53,772 bases of DNA, taken from the NCBI GenBank assembly GCA_964545475.1, contig CAZJGG010000014.1, forward strand, positions 1-53,772. Reading direction: 5' to 3'. Under the pieces are notes generated by a model. The model saw only the letters and a program-made list of their open reading frames with translations. It was not told the DNA's origin and did not search any database. Of the stretch, positions 27,687-36,920 are shown piece by piece. The translations under genes were made by a program, and so were the position numbers. This DNA comes from CAZJGG01 sp964545475 (lineage in GTDB: Bacteria > Bacillota > Clostridia > Lachnospirales > JAISER01). The stretch's first letter is position 1; the number at the start of each line of letters is the position of its first letter.

Positions 27687-28443
27687 AGTGCTTAAATCTT
27701 CTTCTGTAGTTGTTGACGAAGATAAAAGAGTAAGAATTGACTTTGCTGCAAAACAAGAAAAAGAGATTTCAAAAGAACAGACGGAATACCGAGAAGAATC
27801 TAAAGATGGTGAAATTTCCGTTTCTATAATAGAAAAAGCCACAAGAGGCGCAGACTTTATAATTGAAAGCGCAAAAAAGAAAGCTTCAAGAATTATGGTT
27901 CAGGCGGAAGAAGAGGCTAATGAGCTTAGAATTACCGCTATGGATGAAGCAAGACAAGAAGGATATGAAGCAGGTTACGCTCAGGGAATGAGCGAAGCGG
28001 AACAAATTAAGTATGATGCTCAAGCTGTTTTTGAAGAAGCGGCAGAGCTTCGGCGAAATGTAATTGAAAATACAGAACAAGAAATTTTAGAATTAATTGT
28101 TAGGCTAATTAGTAAATTACTGACGGATACAGTTGTAATTAATCCTCAGGTTATAATGGTTTTAATAAGGCAGGGGCTGGATATGGCATCTTCCACTGGA
28201 AAGCTTACAATAAGAGTTTCTGCCGATGATTACGACTCTGTCATTAATAACAAGCATGATATACTAAAGCAAATAGAGAATTCTTCTGAATTAGAAATTA
28301 TTAAGGATTTATCCCTTAATAAAGCAGATTGCATAATTGAGACACCTTTAGGTAACATAGATTGCAGCCTTAGTATGCAAGCAAACCAGTTAATTGACAA
28401 TTTGTATTATATATACGAAAACGATTCAAGTTTTGGAGTGTAA
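27679..28443 (+). CDS. fliH: Flagellar export regulator FliH
   Basis: A 254-residue FliH. A long Glu/Ala/Lys-rich helical middle with glycine-spaced AGYAQGMSEAEQ and a C-terminal domain related to the V-type E subunit stator (LIRQGLDMASSTGKLTIRVS). It binds and restrains the FliI ATPase. The start is TTG, with GGAGGAG about ten bases upstream, inside the fliG end (8-bp overlap); no ATG fits as well. Sequence is variable in this family, so assignment relies also on position between fliG and fliI. Confidence 0.9.
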   Translation: MSRVLKSSSVVVDEDKRVRIDFAAKQEKEISKEQTEYREESKDGEISVSIIEKATRGADFIIESAKKKASRIMVQAEEEANELRITAMDEARQEGYEAGYAQGMSEAEQIKYDAQAVFEEAAELRRNVIENTEQEILELIVRLISKLLTDTVVINPQVIMVLIRQGLDMASSTGKLTIRVSADDYDSVINNKHDILKQIENSSELEIIKDLSLNKADCIIETPLGNIDCSLSMQANQLIDNLYYIYENDSSFGV

Positions 28444-28448
28444 TTATC

Positions 28449-29774
28449 ATGGCATATGGGAATGAACTTACCATTAACTTGTCGAAATACGACGCTGCAC
28501 TTAATGAGACTTATATAAAAAAGCTTGGTAGAGTTTCGCAGGTTGTCGGGCTTACAATTGAATCCGTTGGGCCGGATGTTTCGGTGGGGAATGCTTGTTA
28601 TATTAAAGAAAACAATAATTCTCAAGGAATTTTGGCGGAAGTTGTAGGATTTAAAGATAATAAAATATTGCTTATGCCTTTAGGAAATATGAAGGGTATA
28701 AACGCAGGTAGTATTGTTGAGGCTTGTGAAAAGCCTATTACAATAAAAATGGGTTCCCATTTGCTCGGCAGAGTTTTAAACGGGCTAGGGCAACCTATGG
28801 ATGACAAAGGACCGCTTGTTGAAGGGGAAGAAAGCCAGCTTATTAATCCCCCACCAGACCCTTTGCAAAGAACAAGAATCAGCGAACCTTTACTTTTAGG
28901 AGTTAAAGCAATTGATGGCTTGCTGACTGTTGGTAAAGGGCAAAGAATTGGCATATTTTCAGGAAGCGGTGTTGGTAAATCAACACTTATGGGCATGATT
29001 GCCAGAAATACTTCCGCTGAAATTAATGTTATCGCTCTTATTGGCGAACGTGGGCGTGAAGTTAGAGAATTTATTGAAAAAGACTTGGGTGAAGAAGGCT
29101 TGCGCCGCTCTGTCCTTGTTATAGCAACTTCTGACCAGCCGGCTCTTGTAAGATTAAAAGCGGCAGATATTGCAACTTCTGTTGCTGAATATTTTAGAGG
29201 TCTGGGCAAAGATGTAATTTTGCTTATGGACTCTCTTACAAGATACGCAATGGCGCAAAGGGAAGTTGGGCTTGCCACAGGAGAACCTCCTGTTTCAAGA
29301 GGATATACCCCGTCTGTTTTTTCCGTAATGCCTAAACTTCTTGAAAGGGCAGGAACTTCAAGAATTGGCTCTATTACTGGAATTTACACTGTTCTTGTTG
29401 ATGGTGATGATATGACAGAACCTGTAACCGACACTGCCAGGGGTATTTTAGACGGGCATGTTGTGCTTTCAAGAAGAATCGCCAACAAAAACCAATATCC
29501 TGCAATAGATGTTTTATCAAGTGTATCCCGTGTTATGGGTGATATTATAACGCCAGAGCATAAAAAAATGGCTAATTTAATTAAAAAAAGCATGGCCGTT
29601 TATTCAGAAGCCGAGGATTTAATAAATATTGGAGCATATGTATCCGGTAGTAATGAATCAATTGACGATGCTATATTAAAAAATCCAAAAGTTTTAGATT
29701 TTTTACAGCAAACAGTTGATGAAAAATTCACTTTTGATGAAACTTTAGATATTATGCGAAATATATTTGAATAA
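28449..29774 (+). CDS. fliI: Flagellum-specific ATPase FliI
   Basis: A 441-residue ATPase of the F1-beta-like export family. Walker A SGSGVGKST with K177, the catalytic GERGREV, Walker B VILLMDSLTRYAMAQREV, GYTPSVFSVMPKLLERAG and VLVDGDDMTEP are all present. It energises and unlocks substrates at the export gate with FliH and FliJ. ATG with TTGGAGTG upstream, 5 bp after the fliH stop. Confidence 0.98.
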   Translation: MAYGNELTINLSKYDAALNETYIKKLGRVSQVVGLTIESVGPDVSVGNACYIKENNNSQGILAEVVGFKDNKILLMPLGNMKGINAGSIVEACEKPITIKMGSHLLGRVLNGLGQPMDDKGPLVEGEESQLINPPPDPLQRTRISEPLLLGVKAIDGLLTVGKGQRIGIFSGSGVGKSTLMGMIARNTSAEINVIALIGERGREVREFIEKDLGEEGLRRSVLVIATSDQPALVRLKAADIATSVAEYFRGLGKDVILLMDSLTRYAMAQREVGLATGEPPVSRGYTPSVFSVMPKLLERAGTSRIGSITGIYTVLVDGDDMTEPVTDTARGILDGHVVLSRRIANKNQYPAIDVLSSVSRVMGDIITPEHKKMANLIKKSMAVYSEAEDLINIGAYVSGSNESIDDAILKNPKVLDFLQQTVDEKFTFDETLDIMRNIFE

Positions 29775-29805
29775 AGTTTAGGTTTTTCTTGGGCTTGGTG
29801 ATAAT

Positions 29806-30246
29806 ATGGCTAAATTTAACTTTAAATTGCAGAACTTTTTAAGCATAAAGGAGAAGCTTGAGGAGCAAAAAAAGCTGGAGTACGGCAAAGCTATATCCGA
29901 ATTGGAGCTTGAAAAGCAGAAAAAGCTGCTTCTTGACGGCGAAAAATGTAATAATATAGAACAATTTCGCAACGAAATAGAGAAGAGAGTAGACCCAAGG
30001 ACTTTCAATTCTTATAACAGATATATAGATTTTCTTAAAAAGCAAATTGTTAGGCAAGAACGGGAAATTGAAAAAAAGACAATTTTTGCGGAACAAAAAC
30101 GGGAAGAGCTTGTACAATCCGTTAAGGAACGCAAAATGTTTGATAAATTAAAAGAACATGCTAAAGAATCCTTTATTAAGGAAGAAAATTTAGCAGAGCA
30201 AAAAAGGCTGGATGAAATTGTCAGCTATAACTATAATAAGCAATAA
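29806..30246 (+). CDS. fliJ: Flagellar export protein FliJ
   Basis: A 146-residue, almost wholly coiled-coil, lysine- and glutamate-rich protein beginning FNFKLQNFLSIKEKLEEQKK, the typical FliJ opening. It is the central stalk of the FliHIJ ATPase complex. ATG with GGTGATA upstream. Family sequence conservation is low; position after fliI is the main support. Confidence 0.92.
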   Translation: MAKFNFKLQNFLSIKEKLEEQKKLEYGKAISELELEKQKKLLLDGEKCNNIEQFRNEIEKRVDPRTFNSYNRYIDFLKKQIVRQEREIEKKTIFAEQKREELVQSVKERKMFDKLKEHAKESFIKEENLAEQKRLDEIVSYNYNKQ

Positions 30247-30263
30247 ATTGGAGGATGCATCTG

Positions 30264-31097
30264 ATGGCCATAAAACTTAAAAATAAAAAAACCGATGATG
30301 CACAGGTTATAGATAATGCTGAAATAACCGAAATTGACAATAAAAAGGACAAAAAAGCAAAAAAAGAAAAGTCGCAAAAAGCTGGGAAAAACCCGGGAAG
30401 TAAAAAGGGCGGAAAGATTGTACCATTTTTAGTATTTCTGATTTTGGCAGGAGCAATTTCCGGTATTATGTATTTTGATGTGTTAGGTGCTAGAACGAAA
30501 TATGTTATGCCGCTTTTAGAAAAAGTGCCTTTTATAAATAACCTAATAAAAGAGCAAGAAGAGCAGGACACAATTGACCCTAACGATCCATATGCAAACA
30601 TGAATAAAAAGCAGCTTTCTGCTTTGATAGCCAGTCAGCAAGCGCAAATTGACAGGCTGAACCAGGATGCGGCAGACACACAGCAGAAAATAAAGCTGTA
30701 TACTGATGAAATTGACAGACTTAAAGGTATTGAAGACCAACAGCTTGAATTTAAAAGGCAAAAAGAGGAATTTGATACGCTGATTGCACAAAACGACCCT
30801 CAAGCTTATTCTAAGTTTTATGAAAGCATAAACCCGGAAAACGCTGAAAAGCTTTATAAAGAAGCCGTTGGAGTAACGGAAAAGTCTAAAGCTTACAAAA
30901 GCTATATTGCAAAAATTGAAGCTGTTGACGATAGCGAAGCGGCAAAAATCCTTGAAGAGCTTTCTAAAACGGATATGGATTTAACGGTTAACATATTAAA
31001 TAATATTAAAAATGAAAAAGCAGGTTCTGTTATTGCTAAAATGGACACGAGAATTGCTTCCCGTGTAGTAAAAAGAATGACACCTGCTACCCCTTAA
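30264..31097 (+). CDS. MotE-like (YlxF) flagellar membrane protein
   Basis: A 277-residue protein with a Lys-rich cytoplasmic N-terminus, one transmembrane helix (about 52-72), a coiled coil (about 120-170) and a C-terminal MgtE N-terminal-like domain (about 220-270, AAKILEELSKTDMDLTVNIL, VIAKMDTRIASRV). This architecture and position between fliJ and fliK match the YlxF/MotE family, a chaperone or structural factor for the stator in Gram-positives. Two ATGs compete; the one with GGAGG nine bases upstream (30264) is chosen, as at 30255 the ribosome site would abut the start. Confidence 0.82.
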   Translation: MAIKLKNKKTDDAQVIDNAEITEIDNKKDKKAKKEKSQKAGKNPGSKKGGKIVPFLVFLILAGAISGIMYFDVLGARTKYVMPLLEKVPFINNLIKEQEEQDTIDPNDPYANMNKKQLSALIASQQAQIDRLNQDAADTQQKIKLYTDEIDRLKGIEDQQLEFKRQKEEFDTLIAQNDPQAYSKFYESINPENAEKLYKEAVGVTEKSKAYKSYIAKIEAVDDSEAAKILEELSKTDMDLTVNILNNIKNEKAGSVIAKMDTRIASRVVKRMTPATP

Positions 31098-31154
31098 AAT
31101 AATTGACATAATTTTTGCTAATTGTGCTAAGCATATTGAAAGGAGGTGAACGAG

Positions 31155-32651
31155 ATGAATATAGCAGAGGTATTTTTGGATAAGTTGATTCAAAGCAAAG
31201 AAGTTCAAAAAAACGCTAAAACTAATGAAAATGACAGTTTTGGTAATGTATTTGACAAAAGAATGAATGTACAGCCAAATAAGGAGCAACAGCCAAAGGT
31301 TAAAAAAGCCGAAGCCCCAGACAAACAAGCACCTAAACAAAAGAAAGCAGACAAATCTTTTGAGCAGACTGCCAAAACATCTGGGCAGACGGATAAAGAG
31401 CCTGTTAAAGCCGAGGGCAAAGACCAAAGCCAAAACACTTCGGTTGGAGCTAAAGAAAGCATTAAAGATTCGGCTGAATCTTTAAATGAAACTTCGGCAA
31501 AAGTAAATTCAAATAATAATGTCGAGGATGTTAATGAAGCTGTAACAAACTTAGACGGTAACACTCAGGCTATACAGGTTGCAGTGGCTCAAACGTTTAC
31601 GGAAATAGTTGAAAGTCTTTCACAGGCGTTGGGTCTTCCGGCGGAAGAAGTTGTAAAGGCTATTGAGGAAGCGATTAACACACCTGCTGATTTGCTAGAT
31701 AAAACTAACCATAATTTATTAATTCAAAAGGCATTTAATGCAGAAGAAACTGCTGAGCTTCTTAATATTCCTAATATTAAAGAAATTGTGCAGGGCATTG
31801 AAAAAGCAGTTGCAGAAAATGAATCCAAAATATTATTTATTGAAAATGCAGCCAAAGTGATTGGTGAAGAGCCAATGGCTTTAATTCAGGATTTAGTTAA
31901 AGATTCTGGCGCAAATGTTAACCTTACGGCACAAATTACGAATAATGCCGAAAAAACAGTTAATAATGGTAATATTGAGGAATCAGCAATTATTAACGAA
32001 GCCGCTCAACTTACTGCAAAGGCTTCGGAAGAAAAAGCAACAACAGTTGTTTCTGCAGGGCAGTCTTCATTAAATAGTAATGAAGAACCGGCTATGGGTG
32101 CTAAAGCTGAAAAGGCTGAAACATTTGAAGCTATTGAAAACAATGCCCGGGAAATTAACATAACTGCTGAAAATAAGGCGCAAAACTTTGCTTTTGCAAA
32201 GGCGGTTACGGCAGCAAGGGCGAATGTTAACTCGGCAGATGTTATTAACCAACTTGTTGAAAAAATGAAAGTTGAAGTTAAAGGCAATTCCGGCGAAATG
32301 ACAATACAGCTTAAGCCAGAGCATTTAGGTGATGTTTCCTTAAAAGTGGCGACTATTAATGGCATTGTTACAGCCCATTTTGTTGCTGAAAGCCAAAAAG
32401 TTAAAGAAATAATAGAAGCAAATTTCAATAATTTAAGAGAATCACTGCAACAGCAGGGTTTACAGGTTGAGGCGTTGTCCGTATCTATCGGGCAAAAAGA
32501 TCAAAGCGAGCAAATGAAGCATTTCCTTGCGGGGCAAAACAACAAAGGGCATAAAATTATTTCTTCTGAAATTACAGAAGAAGCCGAAGATATTACAGAA
32601 ACTGTAGATTTACGGCAAGTATATTTAAACAACGTTGATTATACCGCATAG
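31155..32651 (+). CDS. fliK: Flagellar hook-length control protein FliK
   Basis: A 498-residue FliK. The first 400 residues are low-complexity, Lys/Glu/Asn/Ala-rich, consistent with an unfolded molecular ruler. The C-terminal Flg_hook domain is clear: GEMTIQLKPEHLGDVSLKV, AHFVAESQKVKEIIEANFNN, LRESLQQQGLQVEALSVSI. It measures the hook and switches export to filament substrates. ATG with AGGAGGTGAACGAG upstream; an earlier GTG lies inside that ribosome site and is rejected. Confidence 0.93.
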   Translation: MNIAEVFLDKLIQSKEVQKNAKTNENDSFGNVFDKRMNVQPNKEQQPKVKKAEAPDKQAPKQKKADKSFEQTAKTSGQTDKEPVKAEGKDQSQNTSVGAKESIKDSAESLNETSAKVNSNNNVEDVNEAVTNLDGNTQAIQVAVAQTFTEIVESLSQALGLPAEEVVKAIEEAINTPADLLDKTNHNLLIQKAFNAEETAELLNIPNIKEIVQGIEKAVAENESKILFIENAAKVIGEEPMALIQDLVKDSGANVNLTAQITNNAEKTVNNGNIEESAIINEAAQLTAKASEEKATTVVSAGQSSLNSNEEPAMGAKAEKAETFEAIENNAREINITAENKAQNFAFAKAVTAARANVNSADVINQLVEKMKVEVKGNSGEMTIQLKPEHLGDVSLKVATINGIVTAHFVAESQKVKEIIEANFNNLRESLQQQGLQVEALSVSIGQKDQSEQMKHFLAGQNNKGHKIISSEITEEAEDITETVDLRQVYLNNVDYTA

Positions 32652-32661
32652 GAGGGATAAT

Positions 32662-33648
32662 ATGGCGGACGACAAAGCTTTATGGATGGGATATGACGTT
32701 AATGCGGCGAAAAAGAAGCAAAGTTCCGATGTTAACATGCCAACAAGAAAGCCAGATGCAAGCCTTGATAAAGATGCATTTATGAAGCTTTTATTAACTC
32801 AAATGCAATATCAAGACCCATTAAACCCAATGGACGACAAGGCGTTTTTGTCGCAGATGGCGCAGTTTTCTTCTCTTGAACAGCTTCAAAACGTTGCAAA
32901 AACATTTTCACAGCAGCAGGCTTACTCCATGATTGGAAAAGGCATATATGCTGAAATTTACAACGAAAAAGAAGAGGAATACGAAGATATCACCGGTATT
33001 GTAGATTATGTAAGGCAGCGCTCCGGCGAAACTTATGTAGTTGTGGGTTCTAAAGAAGTTCCTGTTTCCAAGGTTCAATTTGTTTACGGAGACGGAATGG
33101 CACAAAATATTGACGGAATAAACAACACTACCCTTACTTCACAAGCACTTTCTTTGGTGGGCAAAACTGTTCAAGCAGTAGTAATTGATGCTAAACAAAA
33201 TCCTGTCAAATATGTGGAAGGTAAGGTTGAGCACGTTAAATTTGACTCTAAAGGAAGACCTGTACTTGTCGTGGAAGATGAGGAGGTTTATCCGGGTGAA
33301 GTTATTTCAGTTTCTGATGACTACAGGCTGCTTAACCAAAAAGATAAAATTGTTAAGGCTGAATATGTGGGTGCTGACGGAAAGAAAGCTATGGTTAACG
33401 GACCAATTACAGCTGTTAACATTAAAAACGGTGAAGCTTACGTAGTTATTGAAGGCAAAGATATTTTTGTTAAAAATCTTGGGTTAATATCTGATGCGCT
33501 TAAATACATTGGAAAAGATGTTAATTACGACGGTGTTAGTGGCAAAGTTGAAAAAGTATCTATTAGAGACGGATTACCTTACTTGTATATTGACGAAAAG
33601 TTTAACGAAATCGACTTTGCAAAGTTTAAAGGTATTGACATTAAATAG
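32662..33648 (+). CDS. flgD: Flagellar hook capping protein FlgD, with repeated C-terminal modules
   Basis: A 328-residue FlgD, longer than the usual 140-240. Residues 40-85 hold the core capping signature DAFMKLLLTQMQYQDPLNPM and FLSQMAQFSSLEQLQNV. After it come four similar beta modules starting SMIGKGIYAEI (about 89), SLVGKTVQAVV (about 163), YVGADGKKAMVNG (about 234) and YIGKDVNYDGVSG (about 282), which look like repeated FlgD Tudor-type domains rather than one Tudor plus a fibronectin-like domain. It caps the growing hook. ATG with GGAGGGATA upstream, 10 bp after fliK. Confidence 0.93.
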   Translation: MADDKALWMGYDVNAAKKKQSSDVNMPTRKPDASLDKDAFMKLLLTQMQYQDPLNPMDDKAFLSQMAQFSSLEQLQNVAKTFSQQQAYSMIGKGIYAEIYNEKEEEYEDITGIVDYVRQRSGETYVVVGSKEVPVSKVQFVYGDGMAQNIDGINNTTLTSQALSLVGKTVQAVVIDAKQNPVKYVEGKVEHVKFDSKGRPVLVVEDEEVYPGEVISVSDDYRLLNQKDKIVKAEYVGADGKKAMVNGPITAVNIKNGEAYVVIEGKDIFVKNLGLISDALKYIGKDVNYDGVSGKVEKVSIRDGLPYLYIDEKFNEIDFAKFKGIDIK

Positions 33649-33694
33649 CAAACAAATTAAAATTAAAGCGGTATAAAGGCAGGTGAGTTAACAA

Positions 33695-34063
33695 ATGAGA
33701 ATACTTCCGGGTGGAAATAATATTAGCCAAAGCGTTGGCAACGATGCTAAAAAAATTGATGTAAACAATCCAATTAACTCCGGTGCAAGCTTTAATGAAA
33801 TATTAAACTCAAAGCTTTCGCTCCAATTTTCAAAGCACGCTTCTATGCGCCTTGCTAACAGAGATATTAAGCTTTCGGAGGAACAGCTTGAAAGGGTTGA
33901 ATCAGGCGTTAACATTGCCATGAAAAAAGGCATAAGGGATTCCCTTGTGTTTGTTGATAATATCGCATTAGTTGTAAATGTTCGCTCAAAAACAGTTGTA
34001 ACACTTATGAACAAAGAAAACGAAAACATTTTTACAAACATTGACGGCGCTGTTATAGTTTAA
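33695..34063 (+). CDS. Conserved flagellar operon protein (TIGR02530 type)
   Basis: A 122-residue protein matching the small family found between flgD and flgE in Gram-positive fla operons. Conserved parts are FSKHASMRLANRDIKLSEEQ, RVESGVNIAMKKGIRDSLVF and VNVRSKTVVT. It has no signal or membrane segment. Function is not established; it may act as an export or hook-assembly factor. ATG with GGTGAGTTAACAA upstream. Confidence 0.88.
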   Translation: MRILPGGNNISQSVGNDAKKIDVNNPINSGASFNEILNSKLSLQFSKHASMRLANRDIKLSEEQLERVESGVNIAMKKGIRDSLVFVDNIALVVNVRSKTVVTLMNKENENIFTNIDGAVIV

Positions 34064-34141
34064 AGCTGGACCTTTTCAGGAGGCTTTTGCTCCCGAACTA
34101 CAGACGGAGCAGCACAGCGCAATTTCAAGGGGGTCATTAAT

Positions 34142-35683
34142 ATGATGCGTTCTATGTTTTCCGGGGTTTCCGGATTACGTGTTCACCAAACAAAGATGGA
34201 CGTTATAGCAAATAATATTTCAAACGTTAACACAGTGGGTTATAAATCCAGCCGGGTTACGTTTAATGAAGTTTTTAACCAAACGGTAAGTGGCGCAAGC
34301 AAAAATAATCAAGACACTGGGCGGGGTGGCACAAACCCAATGCAAATCGGTCTTGGTGCAAACGTTGCTACTATTGATAAAATTATGACAACAGGCGCAG
34401 CCCAAAGAACAGACAGAGCCTTTGACGTTATGATTCAAGGGGACGGATTCTTTATTGTAGGGGATGCCAGCGGAACTTACTTTACAAGAGCAGGTACTTT
34501 TGATACAGATGAATCCGGTTATTTAGTGCATACAGGTTCTGGGCTTCTAGTTTACGGCTGGGATGCTATAAAAGACGAAAAAGTAGGCTCGGCATCTTAC
34601 GGAAAATATGTTATTGAACAAGGGTTGGCAAAACCAATTGTTATCGGCGGAGAAAAAGAATATGTAGATCCTTCTACAACATCTTCAATTAAATTTGAGG
34701 GCAACTTAAGGGCCGGAGCAACTACATCAAGACAAGGTACGATGGATTTTTATGATTCAGTTGGTAACAGATATGTTGTGGATGTTTTGTATGAATATGA
34801 ACCTGCAAAACCTGGTGCGACAGCTAATGATGAAGGTGAAGATGCATACTGGACTGTAAGCATGGGTAACATTGCTTATGCAAACGGTGTAAGAACACAG
34901 CCTGGCATTAATGTAAGCTTTGATACATTGGCAACAGGGGAATGTAATATCAAGTTTATGGATCAAGCCCCGGTTGGGTCGCAGGTTAGATTTACAGATC
35001 CAAACCCTGATCCTACTCAGGATGACACAGCAAGATATATTGCGGCATTAAGATTTAACGAATACGGTAAGTTAGACCAGGTTGTGGCTATTAACGGTGC
35101 AGTTCCAGCAGCAGCTACTAATTTCCCGGCTTGGGCACCTGCCGCAACCAAAGTCACAGGATTTAACATTAAAGTGGGTGTAAGTGATCAGTATAAAGCC
35201 CTTGTACCAAATTCAGTTTTCGGTGATGTTGCTAACCATAATATCGCTGTAGATTTTTCAGAAATGAGACAGCAAAACGAAACATCAAACCCTCAAGCGG
35301 TTATGAAAAACGGTAACAAACCTGGTGAGCTTGTGGGTATGTCTATAGGGCCAGACGGTATTATAACTGGGCGGTACTCTAACGACGAAACAAGAGTTTT
35401 AGGGCAAATACCTTTAGCAAGGTTTAAAAACCCGGGAGGGCTTGAAAAAGTCGGAGACAACTTATTTGTTACAACGGCTAACTCCGGCGGTTTTGACGGC
35501 ACTGGAACAGAAGCAACATCAGGTGGCGGCAAGCTTTTAGGCGGCGTATTGGAAATGTCTAACGTTGACTTGTCTCAGGAATTTACAGAGATGATTACAA
35601 CACAACGTGGTTTCCAAGCAAACTCAAGAATTATTACAACATCAGACGATATGCTTCAAGAACTTGTTAATTTAAAGAGATAA
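34142..35683 (+). CDS. flgE: Flagellar hook protein FlgE
   Basis: A 513-residue hook protein. N-terminal MFSGVSGLRVHQTKMDVIAN and NISNVNTVGYKSSR, a central D1 domain (QGDGFFIV, YFTRAGTFDTDESGYLV) and the C-terminal LEMSNVDLSQEFTEMITTQ and RGFQANSRIITTSDDML are all diagnostic. Length fits a medium hook protein. Two adjacent ATGs (34142, 34145) are possible; both fit AAGGGGGTC upstream. It is followed by a palindromic repeat before flbD. Confidence 0.97.
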   Translation: MMRSMFSGVSGLRVHQTKMDVIANNISNVNTVGYKSSRVTFNEVFNQTVSGASKNNQDTGRGGTNPMQIGLGANVATIDKIMTTGAAQRTDRAFDVMIQGDGFFIVGDASGTYFTRAGTFDTDESGYLVHTGSGLLVYGWDAIKDEKVGSASYGKYVIEQGLAKPIVIGGEKEYVDPSTTSSIKFEGNLRAGATTSRQGTMDFYDSVGNRYVVDVLYEYEPAKPGATANDEGEDAYWTVSMGNIAYANGVRTQPGINVSFDTLATGECNIKFMDQAPVGSQVRFTDPNPDPTQDDTARYIAALRFNEYGKLDQVVAINGAVPAAATNFPAWAPAATKVTGFNIKVGVSDQYKALVPNSVFGDVANHNIAVDFSEMRQQNETSNPQAVMKNGNKPGELVGMSIGPDGIITGRYSNDETRVLGQIPLARFKNPGGLEKVGDNLFVTTANSGGFDGTGTEATSGGGKLLGGVLEMSNVDLSQEFTEMITTQRGFQANSRIITTSDDMLQELVNLKR

Positions 35684-35692
35684 TAATTTGTT

Positions 35693-35882
35693 AGGGGCGT
35701 TTATCAGATGGTATACTCCTTAACCATATAAATTAGTACTGAGTTGCGGGCAAATTTTGCTTGTGGCAAGGAAGAGACGACGCCGTGTGCTAGCGGCACA
35801 CAAGAAGTTGATGACGTAGTCCAAAAGTGAAATTCGCCGCAAGGCAGTGCCAATTTATGTGGTTAAGGAGTATAACGCCCCT
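35693..35882 (+). repeat. Palindromic element D inside the fla operon
   Basis: Arms 35693-35734 and 35852-35882 pair over 31 bp (AGGGGCGT, TATACTCCTTAACC, ATAAATT); the left arm carries an 11-bp insert. Inside are GCAAGGAAG (35766-35774), a GTGTGC/GCACAC hairpin and TGACGTAG (35812-35819), the same core as elements B and C at 18.7-19.0 kb but with different termini. It fills the 232-bp gap between flgE and flbD and ends in GCCCCTTTTT, which resembles a terminator. Confidence 0.78.
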
Positions 35883-35915
35883 TTTTACAGTTTTCCCTAA
35901 TGAAAGGGTGATATT

Positions 35916-36107
35916 ATGATATTTATAACGAAATTAAACGGAAAAGAAATGGTTATAAATGCAAGTATTATTGAATCAATGGAATCAACACCGGATACGA
36001 CAATAACAATGACTACCGGGCGCAAAATTATTGCTAAGGAGTCAGTTGATGAGATTATAGATCGAGTAATTAGCTACAATAGAAAAAGTTTCTCCAAAGA
36101 ATTTTAA
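35916..36107 (+). CDS. flbD: Flagellar protein FlbD
   Basis: A 63-residue FlbD-family (YlzI) protein opening MIFITKLNGKEMVINASIIE and containing ESTPDTTITMTTGRKIIAKE, the whole family signature. Precise function is unknown. It sits, as usual, between flgE and motA. ATG with AAAGGGTGATATT upstream, 34 bp after palindromic element D. Confidence 0.93.
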   Translation: MIFITKLNGKEMVINASIIESMESTPDTTITMTTGRKIIAKESVDEIIDRVISYNRKSFSKEF

Positions 36108-36125
36108 TAGCTAGGGGGATTAGCC

Positions 36126-36920
36126 TTGGAACTTGGTTCAATTATAGGAATAATTTCTGGTATAATATTTTTGCTTTTGTCTATTTTAATAAGCGCAAGT
36201 TTTGATTTTTCAGGGGTTGTAAGATTTCTTGACTGGCCGTCTGTTATGATCGTTTTCGGCGGGACAATTGCTTCAACTCTTATTGCTTACCCACTTCAAG
36301 CAACCTTAGGCGCATTAAAGGCAACAAAACTGGTTTTCAGCCCCCCAAAGGTTGACCCGAGAGCTGCTATTGAAAATATTATCAGCCTTGCAAACCTTGC
36401 AAGAAAAGAGGGTATTTTAGCGCTTGAAGAATCTGCAAGAACTATGGAGGACGAATTTCTGCAAAAAGGAATCATGCTTATTGTAGACGGAACTGACCCC
36501 GAGCTTACAAGAAACATTATTGAAACAGAGCTTGCTTATATAGACAACCGACACAGCAGAATACGTGCAGTTTGGGAATTTATAGGTTCGGTTGGTCCTT
36601 CATGGGGTATGATTGGTACGCTTATAGGGCTTATCCTTATGCTTAGATCCCTAAGCGACCCATCAACAATCGGTCCTAAGATGGCAGTTGCTCTTATAAC
36701 AACATTTTACGGTACAGTTATTGCTAACTTCATTGCGAACCCTTTTGCAAATAAGATGAAGGTTTATTCAGATGAAGAAGCAATTATGAAAGAAGTTTTA
36801 ATAGAGGGTATGCTGTCCATACAGGCAGGTGAAAACCCAAGGATAATTGAAGAAAAGCTTAAATCCTTTTTAGCGCCTACGCTTCGTGGCGACCAAAAAG
36901 ATAAGGCTGGTGAAAGATAA
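36126..36920 (+). CDS. motA: Flagellar stator protein MotA
   Basis: A 264-residue stator protein with four transmembrane segments. GGTIASTLIAYPL, the cytoplasmic charged loop, and GPSWGMIGTLIGLILMLRSL plus ALITTFYGTVIANFIANPFA near residues 157-210 are conserved, including the functional Pro residues. It conducts ions with MotB and pushes on FliG. The start is TTG with GGGGGATTAG upstream; no alternative fits. The stop overlaps the motB start by one base (TAATG). Confidence 0.96.
   Translation: MELGSIIGIISGIIFLLLSILISASFDFSGVVRFLDWPSVMIVFGGTIASTLIAYPLQATLGALKATKLVFSPPKVDPRAAIENIISLANLARKEGILALEESARTMEDEFLQKGIMLIVDGTDPELTRNIIETELAYIDNRHSRIRAVWEFIGSVGPSWGMIGTLIGLILMLRSLSDPSTIGPKMAVALITTFYGTVIANFIANPFANKMKVYSDEEAIMKEVLIEGMLSIQAGENPRIIEEKLKSFLAPTLRGDQKDKAGER

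Noticed and set aside
28622..29278. A 218-codon minus-strand frame
   Set aside because: It is antisense to fliI, low in complexity and an expected shadow of biased codon use.
31103..31131. TTGACA upstream of fliK, considered as an internal promoter
   Set aside because: No acceptable -10 hexamer lies 16-18 bp downstream.
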